From: Acheta domesticus
Taxonomy: Eukaryota; Arthropoda; Insecta; Orthoptera; Gryllidae
Reading direction: 5' to 3'
NCBI GenBank assembly: GCA_031308135.1
Contig: JAHLJT010008756.1
Coordinates: 136,759,775 to 136,823,774 of the forward strand
Length of the DNA stretch: 64,000 nt
The notes below the pieces were generated by a model that saw only the letters and a list, made by a program, of their open reading frames with translations, searched no databases and had not been told where the DNA came from. Made by a program: the position numbers and the translations under genes. Below, one piece after another: positions 10,081-22,100 of this stretch (positions within the stretch are counted from its first letter, which is position 1; each line of letters begins with the position of its first letter).

Positions 10081-12041
10081 GTAAAATTTGCCGTCTCTAC
10101 CGCTGGGGCCATTTCGACCTCGCAGAAACGCGTTGGACGTCGCCCATGCCTGAAGAGGCGGGCCCAGCTCTCAGCGCTACCAACACGTTACCTTCTTCAA
10201 ATACTCGCAACTTCACTAGCGAAAAAAGTACGGCGGCGATTTTTTCGATAGAAAATTCGAATTGTCGGGTCGTGGTAACGAAAAAGTGGGTAAATCTTGT
10301 TCCCATATGTCGTAAATTACTTTTTTTAACATGTTGTGTAATCGGAATCTGCGATTTGTGGGTTCTTGATTCAGAGACTTGGCTGACGGCGAAACGTCTG
10401 CCCGTCCGTCGGTGGTGGAGACCACTGTCTAATTTTCTCCAAAATTGTTGTTCTCCAAAATTGGTGTTCCCTGATCGATCTGGCCGAATTCAGGCCCTGC
10501 GCATTTGGGGCACATACAAGGGTTATTTGACATGAAGCGTTATTTTAAAATATTTCTCAAAAAGGGCTTTTGGGGGGGGGGGGCTCCGATGGACCACAGG
10601 ACTCTTAGCGGCGAAGTTCTTATATTCACTGAACTGTCTGTATTTTTTAAAATTTGAAAACTTACAAATAATAGAACTGAGCTGTTTTAGACATTATAGT
10701 TTGATGTTGAATGTTTGATGAAGTGTTAACTAATTGAAATTAGAGTAATGAAAAAGCGTAGAATGTACAATTCTACATGTATGATGTATAAGTCGGTTTG
10801 CATCTACCTTCACTCACTACAAAGAGAAAATTAAATTTCGAAAATAAATTTTAAAAGTATAGCTTCTTTATGATCTGATTTTTATTAAGATTAGAATTAT
10901 CTCTACATTTTCAGTTGACGACATTGAATGTTAACCTTCTCTTCTCACTGTCGTTTAAGTAAAACTGTATGGATGTACTGAACTACATCAAGAGATTTTA
11001 CAAACTTACGGTGTAAAACAGGCATATTGAGGGTGCGGGAAAGGTAAGAAGCTTACTGGAGCTCGCGGGCATTGCGTCTAGGAAAATTGGCGCGAGATTT
11101 AAAAGTAAGGGTTGTACAAATGCTACTGAGTTACGGTACATCACTGGATACCTGGCCCATGACAGTCTTTGGGAGACGTTACTTGAAGAATATTGTCATA
11201 ATATTTAGCTATATTAATTCCCATTTTCCCTTTAAGGCAGAGATATTATCCATTAAAATGAAATAATACAACAGTCCGATTTCAGATTCTCAATTGAGGG
11301 TAAACTTTTAAAAAAATTGAATTAAAATTTAACACAACACAAAACGAAAACAAGGAAAGAATTCGCCATTCAAATATATTCCTGTCACTTAGCAAAGATG
11401 TTTTATAGGAAAAGATTTAGTAACAAAAGAAACAACACATAGTTATAAGCAGGGAAAATGTAAACACAATGCTATTGTCGGTTATTTTATAGAAAACATA
11501 TCTGGCAAACATTTTTGCATGAAGCCACTATTCACCGCCTCGCGCCGCTTCAGCTTACGCATGTACACCTCTTTTTGAATATCAAGGGGAAATTAGTTCG
11601 GAGTCAGGGGAAGTTGTCCGTGCCCGTACGAGCTCCCCAGGCGGGCAAGTAGCTCGATCGGGCGCGGTTTGACGGGCCTGGTGCAAAAGAAAAGAAAAGA
11701 AGGTGGTTTGTACGCGTAACGTTCCGCATATACAAATCCCAGTGGACGCAATACTGTGCCTGTCCAGGAAAGTACTTTTGAAAACGATCAGTCCATGCCA
11801 TTGTGTTTGTAAATACAGTCAAGACTCAACATTCTTGAACGACGTAGCAAGTCAGCACCAGAGGTTACTGATGCCAATATAACTCAAAGACGATCGGATT
11901 CCACATGCACCGACTTACGCACGTAGAACCTTTGAAACGACACTCGCGCTGACAGTGTTTGCAGTACAGGCAGTGCCTCGGCGTACACTGATCGACCGAA
12001 CCCTCTTCTCAAAAAAAACACTCCCTGCTGTCGTGAACACC
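10081..12041. other. Unassigned region
   Basis: No gene recognised. A 129-codon plus-strand frame (10146-10535) and a 72-codon minus-strand frame (11604-11822) have no domains I can identify. A G homopolymer of about 12 lies near 10571-10582. The rest is AT-rich single-copy-looking sequence. Confidence 0.3.
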
Positions 12042-12412
12042 GGCTGAGGTGGCTCAGGGCATCAACTGATGTTGCTGCAGTGCTACTGACCGGGAGGTCC
12101 TAGGGTTCCACTCTCGATGGTCGCAGGATTTTCGATACTAGCCACAAACCTAGGCAGAATTCTGCCACTTTCTGGAGGAAAATTCTACCATCCGGTTGGC
12201 TCTGATTAATAGTTCTCCGTGGTTTCTTCAGTCAATTCTAGGTGAATGCCGGTGCAGTACCCGGGACACGGACCGTGCGCGATCTTTCCTTCTCCCTTTC
12301 CTCACCTCCTACTTATACACACTTACACTAACATGTGCTACTCTACCACACATGTCGGGTAACCGGTCGGGATCATAGAGCTTGCTCCGGCTGGAACTCT
12401 GTCCTGCTGATA
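12042..12412 (+). mobile_element. SINE-A copy truncated at the 3' end
   Basis: Starts with the head (CCGGCTGAGGTGGCTCAGGG; box B GGGTTCCACTCTCG at about 12103). It continues through the middle and CA-rich tract to GCTTGCTCCGGCTGG, then is lost where the ATCGAAAC array begins. The tail domain is missing. Confidence 0.78.
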
Positions 12413-12429
12413 AGCGATAATTGTAGAGG

Positions 12430-12660
12430 GAACTCTCAAATATACAAATCAAAATCTCAAAACATACCGAAATCTCAAATATCTCGAAAATATCAAAATC
12501 GAAACATATCGGAATCGAAATATATCGAAACATATCGACATTATTATATTGAAACATATATCGATATTGTCGATAAAACATATCGAAACATATTTTGATA
12601 TATCAAAACATCAAAATCGAAACATATCGAAATCTCAAAACGTCGAAATCTCAAATATAC
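12430..12660. repeat. Degenerate AT-rich tandem array
   Basis: Irregular tandem repeats built from AAAACATATCGAAATC and AAATCTCAAA units abut the truncated 3' side of a SINE-A copy. The unit length varies, so this looks like a slippage-driven array rather than a satellite. It is similar in motif, but not in structure, to the AACATCGATGTT clusters elsewhere. Confidence 0.6.
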
Positions 12661-12827
12661 ATTGTATTAACACTAACGGACGTGTAGATCGGGTCTCACC
12701 ATCCAGTCATGGACTGGAGCTGCGGAAGCTTACATGTACACTTAAGCTTTTAAGCTCTGCAGTGGACTCCTGCTGTGTGTTGTAGTTCAGTGGGTTTAAT
12801 TGCAATTGTGTGTGTAATGCAGCAGGA

Positions 12828-13120
12828 GCTGACAAGGAAAAGGAAGCTAATATCGCGCACGGTCCGTGGCACATTGCTTGGGATGAGGCCTTCTGGTCCA
12901 ATATTCCCGGATATTGATCGGAGAAGCCACAGAATACTACCCAGAGAAATCTGATCGGAGCAGCCAAGAAGTCCGTACAGAGCTTGTCCCGGCTGTGACG
13001 GTGCCTCGCTGGGGGAAGTACCTGGAAAAGGGAAACCCGCAAGCCGAAATGTAGGTCAGAGCCTAATCTTACTTTCGCGCGGGAGAGGAACACCGCTACA
13101 TCTCAAGATAAAAAAAAATA
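12828..13120. mobile_element. Second head-to-head SINE-A chimera
   Basis: Positions 12828-12968 are minus-strand SINE-A middle (GACAAGGAAAAGGAAG, GATATTGATCGGAGAAGCC). From about 12972 the strand switches to the plus-strand 3' half (CAGAGCTTGTCCCGGCTGTG to about 13115). The head and tail ends are missing. It has the same topology as 1545-1940. Confidence 0.65.
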
Positions 13121-13219
13121 TACGGAACCACAGCAATTGATGTGCGCGGTAACATCACTGAATAAAAGTAGCGTCCTTTTGTCCACACAACACTACACTC
13201 ACGGGGCTAGCGACCACTG

Positions 13220-13456
13220 TATAGCGATTTTTCTAACTCTGCCCCTCAAGCTCCTATGGCTACGAAGGAATATCACGCGGTATTTCGCATCTTTCTCCAT
13301 CATGCCGCTAGAAGTCGCATTATCGCAAGCACTGCTTGATACGGTCGCGATCATGCGCATATCTGGCGGGACGACTGAGAACGTCGCGAATATTCGTGAC
13401 ATATTCCATGGTGAAGGTGGGCCTTGAGGGGCGAAGTTAGAAAAACCGCAGTATAG
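13220..13456. mobile_element. Foldback MITE (subtype 1), 237 bp
   Basis: Nearly the whole element is an inverted repeat. The left end is TATAGCGATTTTTCTAACTC and the right end, reverse-complemented, is CTATACTGCGGTTTTTCTAA. The inner arms contain GGTATTTCGCATCTTTCTC. The arms differ in a short block: CTCCTATGGC on the left, GTGAAGGTGGGCC on the right. That block can orient the copies. There is no coding capacity. It could form a hairpin over 100 bp long if transcribed. Confidence 0.82.
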
Positions 13457-14220
13457 TTAACGCATCCGAAGCACGAAAGGCCCACTTGGTGGCCTTCCAC
13501 GAGGCAAGTTAACGTCGTCAGTTGTGGGAGACGTTGGTAGGACTGCGTCGCGCTCCGAGTCATAGTGGATGTTCCCAAACCAATACCAGCACTTTATATA
13601 TTTGCATTAAAATAATTTGTTTGCACCACGTAGATTTTTCTTCTGGTCGACACTCTGTAGCTTATCGATTGGACTGGCCGTAAGTAAAATATGTTAAAAA
13701 ATGTGAAAAGAATTATATATGCATTATTTTATTGTTAGATTATTCTAGAACTGTTTACAGTCGAAATAGCAAATTTTGAACGTCCCTTGTCGAAAGAGAA
13801 TGGGGAGAGCAAACCCTAGAGCAGGATTGCACAAGGGCCCAGCAACGCGCCCCACGACGGACATGGCAGTCCTTCCGCGCCTCACCGGCTTGACCGCTGC
13901 CCGAGCCTCGGTGGGAGGAAAACCCTGCGGCTCTCAAGACGGGAGTGCGTTGAATTATGTTGAACTAAAACTTGAAATAACGGCTGTACTTTATGGAGAG
14001 GGGAGGTTTTCTATACTATTATTTCAGATTAAATTATTTGTCAACTTCCACACATTTTAGGGTCAAACTTCACTGTTGCAACTGATTTTGAAAATATTTG
14101 TAATATAAATTACAAGAACAGAATATTTAACAATTTCTCTTTGTTAATAATAATACACACTTCATAAATTTACTTCAGAAATATCTGGTTGTAATACACT
14201 TAACCATAATTTTTTAAATG
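13457..14220. other. Unassigned region
   Basis: No gene seen. A GC-richer segment at 13790-13950 contains CAGGATTGCACAAGGGCCC near 13822, which resembles a hAT-type end, but no partner end was found. The rest is AT-rich. Confidence 0.3.
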
Positions 14221-14574
14221 TTTATTTTACTTTTTGCTGTCACTTTTTCTCCGACACCATCTTCTAACATACGAGACACGTTGTTGCTCCATTTCTCTTC
14301 GTGAATAAAACTTCGTGCTCGCGCTTCCCTGCGCCCCAAGAAGGGGCTCAACTGGGGCGCTTGTGCACCTCTTGCTCTAGAGGATAGCTCTTTCTTTGGC
14401 ATGCGACTTACACGCTCTTTATTTTTTTCTTTCCGTGCGCGGATGGTGCATGCAGCGCACAGCTTTACCGCGTGTTCTCTTGCCAGAGAGAACAACAGAT
14501 GATATGGTCATGCGATGGAGGTATGATTGAAATTCTAGGAACCAAGCGTGACTTGTGAGGATATTAGATTTCTT

Positions 14575-15295
14575 CATGGTCACTGACACTTCATTACTTG
14601 CGCCCCGCGTCAGAAGAAGAGGTGCGTCAAGCTGGAACAGCCATGTCAGAACACCGGAATGAAACATGTCATGTTATTTACTGCTATTTTTATTGCCAAT
14701 TAATTGCCACTTATTTTCGTGGTGAAAAGGGTGTGAGCTGGGTTTCAGCAAACACATAAGTTCAAATTCGGCTCGTAGCTCGACAGAAACAGTCGATATC
14801 GTCATGAAAATACGTGCCAATTAATTTCAGTTTGTTACAATTAATTAGCAATAAATCATTTCAAGGTTTCCGTCGAGCTACGACCCAAATTTAACTTACG
14901 TGTTTGCTCACTCCCAGCTCACACCCGTTTTAGCCACGAAAATAAGTGGCAATTAATTCCCAATTCTCGCTATTAGCAATAAACTATTTGACATGTTTGA
15001 TTTCGATGTGCAGACATGGCTGTCCCATCTTCGCGCTCCTCGGTAGAACTTTGCCTGAGCGAATGGAGAGCACCGGGTGGAGCAATTAATTAGCAATAAA
15101 CCCTTTGACATGTTTCATTCCCATGTGCTGACATCGGTGTCCCATCTTCGCGCTCCCCCGAAGAACTTTGCCTGGGCGAATGGAGAGCACCGGGTGGAGC
15201 AATTAATTAGCAATAAACCGTTTGACATGTTTCATTCCCATGTGCTGACATCGGTGTCCCAGCGTGACGCTTCCCGGAAGAACTTCGCCTAAGCG
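14575..15295. repeat. Large inverted repeat with tandemly repeated outer arm
   Basis: The left arm, about 14641-14790, pairs with the right arm, about 14865-15000. The best part is 14701-14790 against 14865-14954, where the reverse complements match at roughly nine of ten positions. A 75-bp AT-rich spacer separates them. The outer right arm is a 117-bp direct repeat (units begin near 15079 and 15196, plus a partial one before) containing AATTAATTAGCAATAAAC and TTTGACATGTTTCATTCC. The left arm has a single inverted counterpart (14641-14700). It resembles a foldback-type transposon. No target duplication was identified. Confidence 0.75.
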
Positions 15296-15299
15296 CATG

Positions 15300-15600
15300 G
15301 GGAGCGCGGGGGATTCGATCGCGCGGGCGGAAGACAGCGGCGCCGACGCGACAAACGACATCGTTCGTCTTGCGCGACGTGCAAAAACAAGGGAGGGAAG
15401 GGGGGAGGAGAGGGGAGGGCGCCGGCGAGAAAAATCGCTGCGCTGTCACGGCCCCTGGCACCCGGCGCCCGGCAGCGCTGCGGCTCTACTCGTCCCCCGC
15501 CCCCGCGCCCCGCACTCCTCTCCTCACCCCAGGCCCCACCCACCCTTCTCGCACTCTCTCGACCTACACCCCGCAACGTCGCTACCACACATCTCGGCAG
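15300..15600. other. GC-rich unassigned segment
   Basis: C-rich on the plus strand after 15440, with frames of about 90-120 codons open on both strands. The frames read as Arg/Pro/Ser-rich low-complexity peptides without a domain. They are treated as composition artefacts. Confidence 0.4.
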
Positions 15601-15676
15601 AGCAGCCAGGAGGTTATACGTCGATTGAAACGTAGGTGCACTTGAAGGTTACGAGCTGGAAGGAGAGGGGAACACT

Positions 15677-15902
15677 GTCATCCAATCGGGAGCTCCCGAT
15701 TGGACAACAATGCCCACCTCCCCTTCTACCTTCGTACCTTGGAGTGCAGCTATGTTTCAATCGGAGTATATATTTCTATTAAAACGTTAAGTCCGTTGAC
15801 ACTTAGCTGTGACCTTGTCATCCAATCGGGAACTTGACCGTTACTATAGTGACGTCACTATAGTGACGTTCAAGCTTCCGATTGGATGACAGCGTCACAG
15901 CG
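15677..15902. mobile_element. Two-hairpin MITE-like palindrome
   Basis: The outer ends share TGTCATCCAATCGGGA (15678 onward) and its reverse complement (ending 15892). A perfect 22-bp palindrome with half-site CCAATCGGGAG lies at 15682-15703. A second, larger imperfect palindrome (15807-15902, arms of about 47 bp) is centred on TGACGTCA. The structure fits a short non-autonomous foldback element. No target duplication is visible. Confidence 0.6.
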
Positions 15903-16700
15903 GAGCAAGTGTGAACGGACACAATGCTTTAATCGCGGTACAGATCATTTTCCTGCTGGGGCAGTGTCCGTTACGAGGAAATGCGTGGAGAGGAAATCCT
16001 TGCATGCTGACATATATGGCGGCGCCGGATCTCACCAGCGGGTGAGGATCACCGCACCTCTCACCAACAACTGACACTGCACCTCTGGGTCTATTGGCCG
16101 TAGATGACCATCCCGAAACACGAAGGCCTGTGTCAGAGGAGCGTTATGTTCATGCGCAATAAGGAAGGCGCGTCGAAGATCGACACCGTAATGCGGAACG
16201 GCCAAAGCGCCCATGTGGCATTTCACACAAGATACTCTGTTATTCTTCCACGCGCGTTACTTACTGCGCGTCAACACAACGCTCTTGCGCAGGGGCCCTA
16301 AATGAAGGGTTGTGGACAAGAACATGGTAACCCGTATGAGGCTCATTTCGTACCATCACTGATGGTATCCTCAATAATAAACAAAGCAAAAAATTAAATT
16401 TTGTTTAAAGTTTGTTTTAAGAACTACTTGGTTTTATTCTCTGAAGAAACATATCCCAAGACCAAAACTTACGATGCATCAGAATTTTTTGAGCCACTAT
16501 CGTCTTATATTATTTCAGTAGTATACCTTCCGTTTGCGACTCTCACACGTAACCAATCTTTATAAATGAGGTCTCTAAAGAAAGAGAATTTCACGGAGAC
16601 GTGACGAATTGGACTTGGACTTTAAAAATATGAAGTATTTGTTTAAAAAACCCTTCTAAATATTCTTGTAAAATGCAACCCGCGAGGCACGTCAGGGTTT
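15903..16700. other. Unassigned region
   Basis: Contains only short frames (about 60 codons) on both strands between 15886 and 16301, with no recognised domain, followed by AT-rich sequence. Nothing further is supported. Confidence 0.3.
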
Positions 16701-16707
16701 TTTAATT

Positions 16708-16905
16708 TATATCGTTAAATAACTCCTAAACGAAGCGTTCTAGAGCGATAAAATATTGAAATTTTGAGACCAAAGCCCTCTAAGAAACGTTCCTTATACC
16801 GTACTCTACAGGATGAGATCTTCTTGACTATTGTATTACATTGTTGCTGGTTCGACGCTTCTCGATTCTACCCCACTTGTTCAGAGCCTGGAGAATCTTG
16901 CCACT
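16708..16905 (+). repeat. Dispersed repeat, copy 1
   Basis: Shares a collinear match with 43520-43713: TATATCGTTAAATAA, CGTTCTAG, TTTTGAG, GAGACC/GAGGCC, then GACGCTTCTCGAT and a pyrimidine-rich end. Identity is moderate and the copies are in the same orientation. The family is unknown. It could be the 3' part of a retrotransposon or a Helitron end. Confidence 0.55.
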
Positions 16906-17515
16906 ATGCAGAATTACTAATTACTTGATATTCTACGCGATTGAATTACACGGGCGTAATCTTTGCTCGATAATAAAGTTAAGTATGGTTTGTATTGACA
17001 AGGTTGTGTTATGTTGTTATCAATTACAAAGTGACATGTAGGACAACAAAAAGGCACGGAGGATAAGTGGCGGTTGAAGAAAAATATATATTACAGGCTT
17101 AGTTTCGAAATGGAAAATAAGGAAGAGGGTAGGATATAGCATGCGAGAGTTCTCGCACGGGTACGCTAGTTCATAACTATTCTTTTCATTTGTAAATTGT
17201 GAGTTCCCATGTTATTGCCCACAACCCTTCAAATGACCTATCAGTGAAGTCAATTGACGTCAACTGCACCGACGGCAGAGCGTTCTGATCCTGCGCAGCC
17301 GCTTGGCACGGTGCTTGGCGTCCGAGGGAGCTGGTTTGTGGCGTGGAGAGGCGAGACGTCGTCCAGACGGGCCGTTTGCGCGTCGTACCTCGCGCGTGCG
17401 TCACTGCCAGCGAACAGCGACTCTCCGTGAAACCCGGGGACAAAGCCCCAGAGTGCTGCTATCGGAGGCGCTGGTACAGCTGCAGGTTAGACTTCCGCAC
17501 AAAAAAAAATTGCTA
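16906..17515. other. Unassigned region with a GC-rich 17270-17490 segment
   Basis: The 17270-17490 segment is CpG-rich and ends with CTGCAGGTTAGAC, which could be a splice donor of a 5' exon. Frames are open on both strands (17186-17443 minus, 17303-17524 plus) without recognisable domains. There is no transcript evidence, so it is not called as a gene. Confidence 0.3.
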
Positions 17516-18081
17516 ATTGATTGACTGATTGATTCGGGTTTCCGGGCGCGTCAACTACTTAGGTCATTAGTTCCGTAAGTGTAGTGCGTGTTTTTCTCGG
17601 GAGGTGGCGATGATCTATTCCCCTCTGGATGGGGAGATCTGGCGCCGATCTACCGTCGACTAGCGGGGTTTTCCCCTCAACCAGGTATCTCCCACCAGAG
17701 GGGCACCATCACAGCCGGGACAAGTTGTAAGCTCCCGACCGGTCTCCCGGCATGTGTGGTAATGTAGTGCATGTTAGTGTACGTGTGTGTGTAAGAGGAG
17801 AGGATAAGACAAAAAAGAGAAAGGAAAGATCGCGCGCTGTCCGTGGCCCGTTTGTTAGGGTACATCTCCGGCATTCGTTTGGTGTTGTTGGGAGAAACCA
17901 CGGAAAACTACCGATCAGAGCAGCCGGCCGCTAGAATTCTCCTCCAGACAGCGATTGAAGTCGACCTAGCTAACAAGCTAGTGTCGAAAATCCTGCCACC
18001 GTCGGGAGTGGGATCCTAGGTCCTCCCGGTCAGAGGGACTGCCAGTGACATTAGGTTGATGCACTGAGCCACATCTCCGGG
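17516..18081 (-). mobile_element. Near-full-length SINE-A copy
   Basis: Runs from a TTGATTGACTGATTGATTC tail, through TTTCCGGGCGCGTCAACTAC, the TG tract and CTAGCTAACAAGCTAGTGTC, to the head complement (GATGCACTGAGCCACATCTC) at 18081. Possible short flanking repeats (TGCTAATTG before, GGCTAATTT after) are too weak to call. Confidence 0.85.
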
Positions 18082-18349
18082 TTGGCTAATTTGTGAGAAA
18101 TACAAAAAGTGTCTTCTAAAGCTCAAATATTCATATATATTGCTATAAGAAAGCGCAAACATCGACGGTAACATTACGCAGCTGCTTGCGTCTCGCGAAC
18201 CTACGCAGCAGCCACGCACGTTCGAGGTACCGTTGGCAGCAGTTCGTCTTTCAGTTCCTGTAAGAAGGTGATTGAGGAGAGCGCGACACTGTAATGGTCT
18301 CCACCGCGTTATATGGAAGTTCAGAGGTCCTGGAACAGCCTCCGCGGTC

Positions 18350-18855
18350 GGTCACGGGCGGATGGGGTGGCGCGGGGGGGGGTGCGTTGACCTGGGGGCG
18401 GAGGGTGACACCACGGAATGGGGGGGGGGGGGTCATTCATATTGATTGACGTGCGCGTCAACTGCTAAAGTCGATGGTGCCGTACGTGTAGTGCGTGTTT
18501 TTTCTTCGGGAGGTGGCGGTGATCTTTTCCCCGCTGGATGGCGAAGATACGGCGCCAATCTACCGTCCAGTAGCGGGGTTTTCCTCATCAACCAGGTATC
18601 TCCCACCAGCGGAGCACTGCCTCAGCCGGGACAAGCTGTAAGCTCCCGACCGGTCTCCCGGCATGTGTGGTAGTGCAGTGCTTGTCAGTGTAAGTGCACG
18701 TAAGGGGTGAGGACAGTTCAAGGAAGAGAAAGGAACGATGGCTTCCGGTCCGTGCGGGCTTGTTCGGGGCATTCGCCGATCAGAGCAGCCAGCCATTCGA
18801 ATTCTCCTCTAGACACTAACTGAACTCTGCCTAGCTGGATTGCTAGTGTCGAAAG
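18350..18855 (-). mobile_element. SINE-A copy in a locally duplicated block (first unit)
   Basis: A GC-rich flank (18350-18440, with GGGGGCGGAGGGTGACACC and a poly-G run) precedes a minus-strand SINE-A from about 18442 to 18854. The head is missing past CTAGTGTCGAAA. The same flank-plus-SINE order recurs immediately downstream, indicating a tandem duplication of about 500 bp. Confidence 0.72.
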
Positions 18856-19126
18856 TAGAGGGCTGGCGCAGGGCGGAGGTGGGTCGACTTTGGGCGGAGC
18901 GTGACAAGTAGGGATCGAAGTGTGTGGGGGTGCGTCATATTGAGTGATTACTAATGATCTCGGGCGCGTCTACTACTAAGGCCGTTAGTCCCTTAAGTGT
19001 AGAGATTTTCCCTCAATCAGGTATCTCCCTCCAGCGGAGCATCTCCAAGCGGGGACAAGTTCTAAGATCTGGACTGGTCTCCTGCAATGTGTGGTACATG
19101 TGAGTGTATGTAAGTAAGGGGTGAGG
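18856..19126 (-). mobile_element. SINE-A copy split by the 4.8 kb element (first part)
   Basis: The flank GTCGACTTTGGGCGGAGCGT repeats the flank seen at 18390. The SINE-A tail begins at about 18940 (GGGCGCGTCTACTACTAAGG) and runs to GGGGTGAGG at 19126, with an internal deletion. It is broken at a TA and resumes at 23919 with GGACAAGGAAG. Confidence 0.75.
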
Positions 19127-19128
19127 TA

Positions 19129-22100
19129 CAGAGCGTTCAGTCATGTGACCGATTTTTTTGACAGCTTCTATAACAAATGAGCGTCGCCGAAGACCGCATT
19201 GCTCTCCGAAAAGTATTCTTCCGCCGCTCAGCTGAGTCGGAGCGTCAGCTGGCTGGATTTTGTAATTGAATGTATTTTCACGTTATGTGAACGTTAGAAA
19301 TAGTTTTCACAAGAGATTTATTGTATTCCACTATCATTAGGGACGACAAATTATACGAATTGAGACAAATATTTCGGAATGCTGTTGATAATATCTGTGA
19401 CTGAGTGAATTAAGCCGTCTGACAGGAGAACGACGACGAATACTGCTGAACCCATACGTAGGCCTTGTGAAAACTGTCGGAATTCTGTTGGTACTTTTTG
19501 ATCTTGCATGTTTCAGAACTTTGCAATAATGTGGTGCTGCATAATGTTCTGCAATTAGAATAATTGATGTTTTATAATTTCCTATTGATTGATCGTTATG
19601 ATTAATGATCAATTTAATGTGTGAAACCAGAACAGTGACATTTTATAAATTCTGAGAAAACTGTTGTCTTTTATTCAATATCACTGTAAAATCGTGTTAC
19701 TTTGTTTCAGTATTAAAACCTAGGCATTTTAATTGTTTATTAAATTACGAATCAACAGTGGCACTGAAATATAGCCTATTGTAAACGTGGTTTTCTCAGA
19801 ATTTATAACATCTCACTTATACTGTGCTGTATTTCACCCATTCAATTATTGATCATTGACATACTGATTTGTTAAGTTAATTGTGAAATTATGGTAACAA
19901 TACTTAAATACTGTAAATCATTTGTTCAACAGTTCATGACAGGTGAAGCAAAAGCTTCATTGAAATATTAGTCACATATGGTTTGTGCGTAACTAATACA
20001 AAACCGCCATTAATTGTTATTAAATATTTTATTAAATTTTGAGTTCATCTAATTATCAACTTTGGAAAGTATTCAAACCATGTTTAAAAGGTTTCTGTGA
20101 AGAAAAGATTCAAGTTAGTAAACATTCTCTGAGTACTGATTGCAAAATAAACGTAGTTAATCAAAAGATGAATAACTTTTGGAAATGAGTGGTGAATTCA
20201 GTGAATTTCTTAAATATAAAACAAGCAGTCAGTTCTTAAAATTTAGATATTAGGTACATCATGGGTTAAAAAGTGCTATGAAATATGTACTTGTTATTAA
20301 AAGGATACTACAGAATGTAACTTATAAATTATTATTTATCCTAAATGTTTTTTCCAATTAAAAAAAAAAAGTGATTAAACGGACCTGCACACTGGAAGTT
20401 TCTTCCTCAACTAATTTGTGTATAACAAGTCTATTAATAAAATTGAATTGAATTGAATTTCACTATGAAAATTTGACGAAATGAGAGGTTCATACCTTCA
20501 ATAACTTTATTATCTATAATAAATAAAAGTCCATGTTGAACATGGGTGAAAAGATATCACAAAATCAAAGTTATATAAATGAAAAAATAATTCCCTTTAT
20601 TTGTGTTGTGATTTCTTTGAAGGATACAACCTGTTGCACAAACACCTTTGAAGTTTAATAATTTTATTCACTTTGATGATTTTAAATGAAAATTTATAAA
20701 ATTGAAATTACTTCCCTACGTACTTTTAGAACATGTCCTGAAAGTTCCTATGACCTAATATTAATTAGCTCAAAAACACCTATCCACCACGTTTGCTACG
20801 ATGAGTTAAAAGTTGTATTTTGAAATGAAAATTATACATTGAAAATTTTTAAAAATGAACAAAATTCATATTGTAACATCTTTTATAACAGCATTTGATT
20901 GGTTATCAAGCCTGACCTAACTGCATAATTTGATAACTTTTAATAATCTCTCTCTCACATCTCTCACTTTAATCTCTCTCTGTTAAGATGTTCGTATGAT
21001 ACTTACTTCATAAGTAAGCATTAAAAGTCCTTAAAAGATAAAAACTTTTCTTTTTAATTAAATCTGCATTTCTAATTTTTTTTTATTCAAAGGAATACAT
21101 ATTTTCTATTACCTGAATTAATTTTTGGTTTATATGGTGTTGACAATATATTTTCAATGCCATCATACTCATCAAAAATTAACTTCACAAACATTGAAAA
21201 GTTTCTTTTAATAAAAAAGAATTAGAATTTCTTTTAATTGCTTTTTTTTTTTACAAAGGTAGATAACATCAGCAGATTTAATGAAGTGACTACTTATATC
21301 TTCTGAGAAGTATAACATCTCTGTATTGTAATAAGTGGGAATCACACATAATAATGAAAATATTCATACATACATGAAGAAAGATTCAGTAAGTGCAAGA
21401 ACAAACTAAATTCAAAGACTATGTTATATTGCAAAAAATAATAAAAAAACATTTCTATAGGTTCTGTACCAGTTAATGTTTAGCAAAAAATCTGAAATAA
21501 GTCTAGAAAAAATTAGAAACATAAATTAAGAGAAAAATTTGAATTATCCAGTTATGGTCCACTTACACTTCCTATATTATTACTCTAACTTCCATCACCA
21601 ACAAACCATTACAGAATCACATGCTCTCTAACTACACAATATTTATTTCAGAGAGATATTGAGGAGAACATTCACATACACAGATATAAACACATGGCAA
21701 ATTTGATAAAGATAAAAATATTTAGCTAAAAACCAACTGGTACCACAGTCCCCCACCCCTCAATCAAAAATATTAAAAAGTTTTCTCTAGTTCTAATGCT
21801 CCACAATACAGTTATTTTCTCAACCGCCTACAATGAAGTCACTATTAGTAACCATTTGAAAGCCATCTGGTAGTTTTTATCTGCGTGGTTGAAAGAAAGT
21901 TGTTGTCATTAAAGATCTTGAAGCATAAAAATGTACCTACATATATCTAATTTCATAAATGTTTATTGAAAATTAAATTCTGATGTAACAGTTATTAAAG
22001 CATTTCTACGAATCCTGATAGTATATATTCTTTAGAAACCTGTAAAAGTACAAATAAGAAGAATATAAATTTACCAAACTTGCAACTCTGCACCTATGAA

